A stretch of 13,347 nt of DNA from Planctomycetaceae bacterium (GTDB taxonomy: Bacteria > Planctomycetota > Planctomycetia > Pirellulales > Thermoguttaceae): contig JAIRLW010000258.1 in assembly GCA_031259095.1 (NCBI GenBank), forward strand, positions 1 to 13,347. Direction: 5' to 3'. Shown here one piece after another: positions 9,101-13,347 of this stretch (its first letter is position 1; every line of letters begins with the position of its first letter). The notes under the pieces were generated by a model, which made no database searches, had not been told where the DNA came from, and worked only from the letters and a program-made list of their open reading frames with translations. A program made the translations under genes and the position numbers.

Positions 9101-9432
9101 ACAACATGCATTTTACGATGAGCCGCCGGATCGTCTGCCGGCATCGGTTCAAAATCAGGATGGAACGGATCAAACATTCGTGACCGGCAATCCGTATTGA
9201 TTCGGTAATCGTCAAGTTTCCATCGCGGATCGTGCGTTCCGCCAGTCGCCAAAAGGGAGTAAACTTCATTGTCCGCTTTAATCCGATAATATTGCCGACT
9301 ACAGCCTTCTGTAATAAATAGGAAAACTGCGCAAAATATAGAAACAATACAACACCAAAACCTTCGGTCAAGGTGAAAAGAATAATTGTTAAAACAGACA
9401 AATACTATCGTTGTCTTTTGGTGAAAGTTCAT
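6187..9432 (-). CDS. Large TolC-like outer-membrane factor lipoprotein
   Basis: A 1081-residue protein of the outer membrane efflux (OEP/TolC) family, roughly twice the usual 450-500 residues. An N-terminal hydrophobic stretch (26-42) ends in FITEGC; Cys44 is the likely lipidated residue, though the Glu at -2 and Thr at -3 make a poor lipobox. OEP-like halves lie at about 148-420 (channel-type text such as VPLDKDGAVELALLHSPEYQ) and 715-955. Between them is a charged coiled-coil insertion (about 430-700) rich in Leu, Glu and Gln, with short tandem duplications near 7391-7426 and 7457-7494. After 960 a low-complexity Lys/Ser/Gln/His/Pro tail follows. I chose ATG 9432 over the TTG at 9468 because a promoter-like pair overlaps the latter. 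It would act as an export duct with an inner-membrane pump; the convergent RND transporter is a candidate partner, but this is inference. Confidence 0.88.
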   Translation of the reverse strand: MNFHQKTTIVFVCFNNYSFHLDRRFWCCIVSIFCAVFLFITEGCSRQYYRIKADNEVYSLLATGGTHDPRWKLDDYRINTDCRSRMFDPFHPDFEPMPADDPAAHRKMHVVDGKNASKHWHDKGRTQNFENPGWQQYLLFNEKGAVPLDKDGAVELALLHSPEYQAALENLYLAAMRVSRERFRFDVQFYGGDSLFYTANGRLRENGSNNLRNDVNLDAGKTGAEILFATGGELVVGLANSITWSFNGTNTWYADSLFNVGLVQPILRNAGKKIVLENLTQAERDFLAAIRQMVFFQQGYYTKIVTGVGQQSAPSGSMSAANTPTFSSGFYGLLAEQIRIQNQRQNIIALEDNLQRFVEVFDAGQMTDVSQVEETRQQLLNSESSLLQRIITNQGNIDTYIRSLGLPPDLKVDISDPLMEQFQLTSPTLTNLQEDLGTLLAHVRTKEKPLPEDFGENLEKIIKRTEGEIQNLHNDLEILQKSVPDRIESLQNLASNLAERLQQGERIDPSIYDTNIFQTRIEKLQNETVPENLHRMKAAFKLLEQIIKLDEPILRQMIRNNSFEPEVREALEILKLTETTLPDANETLLERQQELEKSRELLETLKEIAGKRNNETVNDATITEESRNPKDQNDNPLVPKIPRRGTIVAETAAEIVAETWENGEESKASFKDNSKFKDNSNPLKTKTKRDREESQRIVSELRQRDDYRDWIRRVLSAFQYELVSLSLIQTRARLDTITLVPTSITSEEAFKIASENRLDWMNRRAALVDTWRQIDLAANQLKGDLNVTLNGEIGTIDQHGVRFDGDNGRLRVGLNWDSPLTRHNEMLDYRRTQVEYQAARRNYYTYVDSVNAELRRVLRNTQLHQIDFEIARNAVLIATNRVDVWQLKMEQPPARGKTIEVSTATQLIGALDGLMASQNEFLNTWVSYQTQRMLLDLNMGTMELDMLGRWVDPGVITKDRATSKPSQSAQKLTPKPLTPKRRQGHQPQPQHQQHQHLVQRKLSDPSVPPAPRLDDEPMMSAMSKKSETSKTSKKSEISEPKKKSAIISLGLIQPEPRLERTILQTSWNGESSESHPAPLPP
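7391..7426. repeat. 18-bp tandem duplication inside the TolC-like gene
   Basis: Bases 7391-7408 and 7409-7426 are adjacent 18-bp copies differing at two positions. In the protein they give FKDNS twice within the insertion. A second in-frame duplication of GTTTCCGCAACAAT lies at 7457-7470 and 7481-7494, a 24-bp period. Both keep the frame and point to growth of the insertion by slippage. Confidence 0.8.
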
Positions 9433-9467
9433 CTTTTCTATCACTTTTTCGTTGTCTTTTGCCGACA

Positions 9468-9496
9468 AACATAGTTAGATGTTGTGTCCCAATCAA
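9468..9496 (-). promoter_or_regulatory. Candidate promoter of the TolC-like gene
   Basis: On the minus strand TTGATT (9491-9496) and TATGTT (9468-9473) are separated by exactly 17 bp. Transcription would start near 9461, leaving a leader of about 30 bases before ATG 9432. This placement supports the ATG over the upstream TTG codon. Confidence 0.35.
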
Positions 9497-9523
9497 ACCG
9501 GTATGGAGACAATGTCGGAAAGT

Positions 9524-9557
9524 ATTATTCAAAATTATTCAAAATTATTCAAAAAAA
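9524..9557. repeat. 10-bp direct repeat upstream of the TolC-like gene
   Basis: AAAATTATTC occurs at 9531-9540 and 9541-9550, with partial units on both sides (TATTATTC before, AAAAAAA after). It lies about 30 bp upstream of the candidate -35 box. The 10-bp period is close to one DNA turn, so it could be an intrinsically bent or protein-bound element; it could also be simple slippage. Confidence 0.6.
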
Positions 9558-9690
9558 CTATCCAAAAAAAATTACCCAAAAAAACATATCGGTTGTCAGT
9601 TTAGTTAAACTTTACCGATTATTCCGGTTGCAATGATTTTATCGCATAAATTAGATGGAAAACTCTGATAATTCATTTTTGATCGTAGAG

Positions 9691-9758
9691 TTTTTTGTCC
9701 CTTGCGACCCATTTGTCCCTATCGTCCCTATCAAATAAAACTTTAGGGACAATAGGGA
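9691..9758. repeat. Type II repeat cluster with hairpin
   Basis: GTCCC-type words occur at 9697 onward and again at 9715-9729. TCCCTATCGTCCCTA (9716-9730) pairs with TAGGGACAATAGGGA (9744-9758) in 14 of 15 positions around a 13-base AT-rich loop. The two units in each arm are spaced 9 bp apart, as in the other clusters. It lies 64 bp left of type I copy C. Confidence 0.85.
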
Positions 9759-9822
9759 AATACATTTTATAAAACAAATTTGTGTTTTCTTGACAAAATA
9801 CAGAAAATAAAATACTATTGGG

Positions 9823-9915
9823 AACTTCTAAAAACTCGTTTTTTGATCGATCCAATTCGGATCCAATTCGACTAAAATCGATTTTGGTCGATTTCGGTCG
9901 AAGTTTTTAGAAGTT
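9823..9915. repeat. Type I palindromic repeat, copy C
   Basis: Arms AACTTCTAAAAACT (9823-9836) and AGTTTTTAGAAGTT (9902-9915) are perfectly complementary over 14 bp. The 22-base core at 9869-9890 is identical to 2115-2136 in copy B. The left half has diverged (GATCGATCCAATTCGGATCC) while the right half keeps the consensus, so the long 32-bp pairing of copy B is lost. It ends 52 bp before the start of the next gene and lies within its probable leader or promoter region. Confidence 0.9.
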
Positions 9916-9967
9916 ACCTATTGACGTTGAACAATACGAAATCATTCGATTAACCGGTGTACGAGCC

Positions 9968-11095
9968 ATGAATATTTGGAATAAAGTTTTTTTAGGTTTG
10001 ATTTTTGTGCTTGCTGTGACGATTGTTGTTTTCATTTCGCAGGAGATGAAAATACGCGGAACAGGTCAAAAAGCTGTCGAGACCATCGAAAAAAAGATGG
10101 AAACGACAAAACAAGATATTGAAAAAATTTATGACGGAACGGCTCCGACAAAAAAACTTTCGGAAAAAACGGTTGAAGAATTAGGACGCAACGAACTTCG
10201 TGTTCAACTTTTTGATCTTTTGTATGAACGCAAAAAGGCGTGGTTCGGCTGTAAACCCGGTAATCTCAATGTTTCGGGAAAAGTCGTAACTCCTGAACAA
10301 CTTGGCGGTGATAATCCTGCCACTCCGGGTGAAAAACTGAAAACAATTCAATTGCTTGAAGTTTCTTTAACGGTAACAAGTCCGATTGTTGAGAAAAACG
10401 GGAACAAAGAAGTGATTCCTCCTGATGATCTCAAGGGCATTGTTTACGTTTTCGCTGAAGGCGAAGCGGGAGCGGGCGGTTCATTTCTTGGGACGTTTGT
10501 TGCCGATCAGATGCAAAAAGTTCAAAGCGGTTATCAGGTAACTCTTCGATCGGCGCATGAATTATCTGAAGCGGAAATCCAACATATTCAAAACGCGGAA
10601 CGTTTTACGTGGGCGGTTTATACGACGGTTCCGTTGGATCGTTACCAAAAGATTTTCGACCGGCTTACGGATGAAGAAAAAGAAACGATTCCGGCGTTGT
10701 TACGGGAAAGATTGACGGATTCTGAACGGATTCCGAAAGATTTTGACGAACTATTGAGTTTGTTTTATCAACGCCGTGTGGAACTCAAAGAAAGTATCAA
10801 CAGCGCCAACCGGCGTATTGAGGAATTGAAAGCCGCGCAGAAAATTGCCGACGAGGAAATTCTGGATTTACGGAAAGATCAAGACCTTGAAAACAAACGG
10901 ATTGAAGTGATGAAAATTCAGTGTAAAACGTTGCAGGAAAATATTGACGCCTACGACAAAATGATTAAACAGTTACGCAATGAAATTGAAAAAACGCAAC
11001 TTCGAAACGAAGAGTTAGTTGCGAGAATTGCCGAGTATCAACTTCAGGTCAAAGAATTAATCGAACAAAAAACTGCCCAAGCAGCCGGAAAATAA
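9968..11095 (+). CDS. Membrane-anchored coiled-coil protein, function unknown
   Basis: A 375-residue protein I cannot assign to a named family. Residues 6-24 form one hydrophobic helix (KVFLGLIFVLAVTIVVFIS) with no cleavage site, so it is probably anchored in the inner membrane with the rest in the periplasm. Residues 30-60 are a short charged helix. Residues 75-230 look globular and mixed, with a Gly-rich EGEAGAGGSFLG loop (164-175) and a lone Cys95. Residues 255-370 form a long Glu/Lys/Gln-rich coiled coil, which suggests dimerisation or reach across the periplasm. The layout resembles periplasmic adaptor or scaffold proteins, but the lipoyl hairpin of true adaptors is not evident. Its ATG has only a weak ACGAG upstream. 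It stands alone between repeat-bearing gaps. Confidence 0.8.
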   Translation: MNIWNKVFLGLIFVLAVTIVVFISQEMKIRGTGQKAVETIEKKMETTKQDIEKIYDGTAPTKKLSEKTVEELGRNELRVQLFDLLYERKKAWFGCKPGNLNVSGKVVTPEQLGGDNPATPGEKLKTIQLLEVSLTVTSPIVEKNGNKEVIPPDDLKGIVYVFAEGEAGAGGSFLGTFVADQMQKVQSGYQVTLRSAHELSEAEIQHIQNAERFTWAVYTTVPLDRYQKIFDRLTDEEKETIPALLRERLTDSERIPKDFDELLSLFYQRRVELKESINSANRRIEELKAAQKIADEEILDLRKDQDLENKRIEVMKIQCKTLQENIDAYDKMIKQLRNEIEKTQLRNEELVARIAEYQLQVKELIEQKTAQAAGK

Positions 11096-11104
11096 TCAAA
11101 GGCT

Positions 11105-11207
11105 AACTCTAAAAATTCCTTTCCTCAAATATAAATTTGTCTCAAAAATTTTTCTATTTGTCCCGTTAGTCCTTTAATCCTTATCGTCCCTAAAATTTTT
11201 AGAGGTT
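11105..11207. repeat. Hybrid repeat: type I-like arms around type II units
   Basis: AACTCTAAAAATT (11105-11117) and AATTTTTAGAGGTT (11194-11207) are complementary apart from one extra base, and resemble the AACTTCTAAAAA arms of the type I copies. The interior instead holds degenerate type II words: TTTGTCCC at 11157, TTAGTCC at 11166 and GTCCCTAAAA at 11187-11196. It fills most of the gap between two convergent genes, so it could also terminate transcription from both sides. Confidence 0.7.
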
Positions 11208-11232
11208 CTCTATTGTGTCTTTTGTTTTTGTT

Positions 11233-12375
11233 TCAATTTATTTTTTTCCATTCCGGTGAAAAGGCTAATCCGGTTTGGATAAAAGCGTGGTCACGATTCC
11301 AATTCGCAAAAGATGACTGATAACAATGTTTACAAGAATCCGGTTCACTCTCGGCATTGTTAATAACTTTTCTAAAATACTGATAAGATGGATGATTCCA
11401 TATCTCATCAAAATTTTCACACTCATCAATATGAAAAAATTTAATCGGTGTGGACATACATGGTCGAATGAAACCATCGGAACCAATAAATAAATCACGC
11501 CACGCAGTGTAACACGGTTTATGGTTACACAATCCAGACGGGTCTTTACCTTGAATATGCGGCAATTTAAGACGGATATTCAATTCCGCTGCAACATGAA
11601 TTGCTTCATTAAATATCTGTTTCACTTCGTGTATTTGACCATACAATATTTCTGTTTCCATTTCCAGATTAAACGCCGTTAAAAAAACAACCTTGACCTC
11701 TTCGATTCCTATCTCGCCGGCAAGACGCACAATATCAGGAATCTCCCGAACATTATTACGCATTGCCGTGAAAACAAAATTTATATACGGAAATGTTGTT
11801 CCGCGTTTGATCCGTTCTTGCACAATATTAGTCAAACCGCCAATAACATTATCAAAACCCTTACCGCGTATCGAATTATTAGTTTCCGCAGTTGCGCCGT
11901 CAAGACTGACCGCCATAATATCGACCTTACAATCAAAAACCGCATTGAATAATTTTTGTTCGGAAAGTTTTTGACCGTTTGTGCAAAAATATTTTCGTAC
12001 CGAATATTGATTAAGCCGTTCTAAAATTTTGATAAATTCAGGATGCATTGTCGGTTCGCCCCAACCCATTAACGTAACCTCTTCTACCGTATTTAAAACA
12101 CTTTCAAATTTATCAATCCATTTCGTATCGAATGTTGTTTTGACAAAATCAGCGTCGTTGCGTCCGCACATTCGGCAACGCAAATTACATGCATTCGTCA
12201 ATTCAAAAACAAGACGTTTCGGATACGACTGAAGATAAATAACACCGCGTTCAATCTCGTTTGAATTAACTGACGAATTTTCATATTGCTGTTCGGTCAA
12301 TTTAACATTGAAATCAAACAAATCTTTTGTCTTCGCCCGAATTGTCTGAAAACCTTCCGCCGTTTTATTCGTCAT
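11233..12375 (-). CDS. Radical SAM protein with SPASM-type C-terminus
   Basis: A 380-residue iron-sulfur enzyme. The radical SAM motif CNLRCRMC places Cys63, Cys67 and Cys70 on the 4Fe-4S cluster that cleaves S-adenosylmethionine; MGWGEPTMHP (103-112) is the usual SAM-contacting glycine motif and SLDGA (157-161) a conserved strand. The C-terminal third has Cys283, Cys288, Cys306 (in GFIRPC), Cys319 and Cys348-x2-Cys351, the spacing expected of a SPASM auxiliary-cluster domain. SPASM enzymes often modify peptides, but no precursor peptide gene is visible, and similar proteins also occur in surface-polysaccharide clusters, which fits rfbF upstream on the same strand. The substrate is unknown. 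The ATG at 12375 has no Shine-Dalgarno; a TATAAT lies only a few bases upstream (12380-12385). Confidence 0.88.
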   Translation of the reverse strand: MTNKTAEGFQTIRAKTKDLFDFNVKLTEQQYENSSVNSNEIERGVIYLQSYPKRLVFELTNACNLRCRMCGRNDADFVKTTFDTKWIDKFESVLNTVEEVTLMGWGEPTMHPEFIKILERLNQYSVRKYFCTNGQKLSEQKLFNAVFDCKVDIMAVSLDGATAETNNSIRGKGFDNVIGGLTNIVQERIKRGTTFPYINFVFTAMRNNVREIPDIVRLAGEIGIEEVKVVFLTAFNLEMETEILYGQIHEVKQIFNEAIHVAAELNIRLKLPHIQGKDPSGLCNHKPCYTAWRDLFIGSDGFIRPCMSTPIKFFHIDECENFDEIWNHPSYQYFRKVINNAESEPDSCKHCYQSSFANWNRDHAFIQTGLAFSPEWKKIN

Positions 12376-12429
12376 CTGAATTATAAATTTTATACAATAA
12401 TTATTCCGCTGTAAAAAAAAATGTAATAT

Positions 12430-12464
12430 TTCAATTAAATTTTAGTATCAATAATTCAATTGAA
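12430..12464 (-). terminator. Weak AT-rich hairpin with T-run after rfbF
   Basis: On the minus strand TTCAATT (12458-12464) can pair with AATTGAA (12430-12436), and nine T residues follow after eight further bases (12413-12421 read in reverse). The stem is only seven AT-rich pairs, so termination is doubtful. If real it would separate rfbF from the radical SAM gene. Confidence 0.2.
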
Positions 12465-12554
12465 CCGTGTTTTGGATTTTCCCGTTGCGCCGGGGACGAT
12501 ATGTCGGCAGAAAACTGAAATATTACGGCGATTAAAATTATTGTCAAATTTCAT
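12456..12554 (-). pseudogene. Possible remnant of a gene coupled to rfbF
   Basis: A 32-residue frame starts at ATG 12552-12554 inside the last codons of rfbF, giving the overlap ATGAAATTTGA, a classic translational coupling arrangement. It reads MKFDNNFNRRNISVF and later VPGATGKSKTRF before stopping. In many CDP-sugar operons the gene after rfbF is rfbG, CDP-glucose 4,6-dehydratase, whose N-terminus has a GATGF-type Rossmann loop. The similarity here is short and lacks the last glycine, so a decayed rfbG start is only a guess; chance is a real alternative. The whole 12376-12543 gap holds nothing firmer. Confidence 0.2.
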
Positions 12555-13341
12555 CTTGATTTTTCCAAATTTTCCAGGGTGCTTTTCCGTTATTCCAACG
12601 ATATTCCAAATCCAGTTTATCGCGTAACGTGTCCATACATTGCCAGTAACCTTCATGCCGGAACGCCATCAATTCACCGTCGGCAGCAATTTTCTCCAAC
12701 CCGCTTCCTTCCAGAACATCGGAATCGCTTTTAATGTAATCAAAAATTCTTTCATTGAAAACAAAAAATCCGCCGTTTATCCAACCTTCAGAAGTTTGCG
12801 GTTTTTCGGCGAAAGATTGAACAACCGGCGTGTCGTGATCAAAAGAAATCACCCCGTAACGCGCCGGCGGACGAACTGCAGTAACAGTTGCAATTCTGCC
12901 GTGTGATTTGTGAAATTCCAGCAGCGCATTCAAATCAACATTCGCCAACCCGTCGCCGTAAGTTACAAAAAACGGTTCGGGTCCCCGCAACCATTTTTCC
13001 ATCCGTTTGATTCGACCGCCGGTTTGTGTTGCTAATCCTGTTTCGATAAGGTGAACTTTCCATTGTTCCGGCGGAGTGGAGTAATTGATAATGTTACCGG
13101 TTCCAAGATCAACCATAATACTGCCGCAAGTTTTATGATAATTAGTGAAATAGGATTTGATGACTTCGCCTTTGTAACCTGTTGCAATAAAAAAATGATC
13201 ACACGAAAATTCGGAGAAATATTTCATGATATGCCAAAGAATCGGAAATTCGCCGATGGTAACCATTGGTTTCGGCTTAATATCCGTCTCCTCCGCCAAC
13301 CGCGTCCCACGCCCGCCCGCTAATATGACTACTTTATGCAT
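12544..13341 (-). CDS. rfbF: Glucose-1-phosphate cytidylyltransferase
   Basis: This cytoplasmic enzyme joins CTP and alpha-D-glucose 1-phosphate to give CDP-glucose and pyrophosphate, the first step to CDP-linked 3,6-dideoxysugars of O-antigens. The 265 residues match the family's usual length of about 257. Motifs run in the expected order: the nucleotide-binding LAGGRGTRL (7-15), KPKPMVTIG (22-30), ILWHIMKYF (34-42), TGGRIKRM (107-114), YGDGLANVD (128-136) with the metal-binding aspartate, FAEKP (177-181), WINGGFFV (187-194) and MDTLRDK (236-242). The final GKAPWKIW is also typical. The ATG at 13341 leaves six bases before the window edge, so its upstream signals and neighbours are out of view. 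A following rfbG would be expected but is missing; a radical SAM gene lies downstream instead. Confidence 0.95.
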   Translation of the reverse strand: MHKVVILAGGRGTRLAEETDIKPKPMVTIGEFPILWHIMKYFSEFSCDHFFIATGYKGEVIKSYFTNYHKTCGSIMVDLGTGNIINYSTPPEQWKVHLIETGLATQTGGRIKRMEKWLRGPEPFFVTYGDGLANVDLNALLEFHKSHGRIATVTAVRPPARYGVISFDHDTPVVQSFAEKPQTSEGWINGGFFVFNERIFDYIKSDSDVLEGSGLEKIAADGELMAFRHEGYWQCMDTLRDKLDLEYRWNNGKAPWKIWKNQDEI

Positions 13342-13347
13342 CGAAAA

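Larger units (their letters stand above)
9433..9967. other. 535-bp divergent intergenic region, repeats only
   Basis: No gene is supported between the divergent TolC-like and coiled-coil genes. The gap contains, in order, a candidate leftward promoter, the 10-bp direct repeat, an AT-rich stretch (9551-9690), a type II hairpin cluster and type I copy C. TTGACG at 9921-9926 is a possible -35 box for the rightward gene, but no good -10 follows at the right spacing. Confidence 0.6.

Noticed and set aside
9433..9468. Twelve-residue N-terminal extension of the TolC-like protein from a TTG start
   Set aside because: A promoter-like -10 box overlaps the TTG, and the ATG at 9432 already precedes the whole signal sequence.
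9411..9608. 65-codon plus-strand frame across the start of the TolC-like gene
   Set aside because: It reads through the 10-bp direct repeat and AT-rich DNA, giving Lys/Ile/Ser runs; it looks like a chance frame.
186..11207. CRISPR array as an explanation of the repeats
   Set aside because: The repeats are scattered singly over 11 kb, have no regular spacers of 30-40 bp and no cas genes are present.

Overview
The window reads as chromosomal DNA of a moderately AT-rich planctomycete-like bacterium. I infer this from protein style, not from any rRNA. The outer-membrane-factor gene has the Cys-Ser-Arg...Tyr-Arg...Ala-Asp-x-Glu-Val start known from planctomycete TolC-like lipoproteins. The MMPL/RND transporter and the small CBM9-like protein also look planctomycete-typical, and few genes have a Shine-Dalgarno sequence. 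No tRNA, rRNA, CRISPR array, transposase or phage gene was seen.

Layout from left to right: (1) a short gene start (68-268, +) whose 3' part dissolves into a 9-bp tandem repeat, so it looks broken; (2) a phenylacetate-CoA ligase gene, paaK (491-1831, -); (3) a repeat-bearing gap, then a small CBM9-like beta-sandwich protein (2278-2937, +); (4) a second repeat-bearing gap, then a 955-residue MMPL/HpnN-type RND transporter (3184-6051, +), which converges on (5) a very large TolC-like outer-membrane factor (6187-9432, -) with a long coiled-coil insertion; (6) a 535-bp gap full of repeats; (7) a membrane-anchored coiled-coil protein of unknown function (9968-11095, +); (8) a repeat-bearing convergent gap; (9) a radical SAM/SPASM protein (11233-12375, -) lying downstream of (10) rfbF, glucose-1-phosphate cytidylyltransferase (12544-13341, -). 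The last two probably belong to a surface-polysaccharide locus continuing beyond the right edge.

The genes do not form one obvious pathway. The transporter and the outer-membrane factor could both serve envelope lipid or efflux traffic, and rfbF supplies CDP-glucose for deoxysugar synthesis. The most unusual content is intergenic: two dispersed repeat types recur in this 13 kb. Type I (three copies: 384-475, 2058-2163, 9823-9915) is a 92-106 bp palindromic element with arms AACTTCTAAAAA and a TCGACTAAAATCGA core. Type II (four clusters: 186-240, 2961-3054, 9691-9758, about 11155-11192) is built on a 9-bp period GGGACNNTA and folds into hairpins. One cluster (11105-11207) puts type II repeats between arms resembling type I arms, which suggests a modular, mobile-like repeat family.
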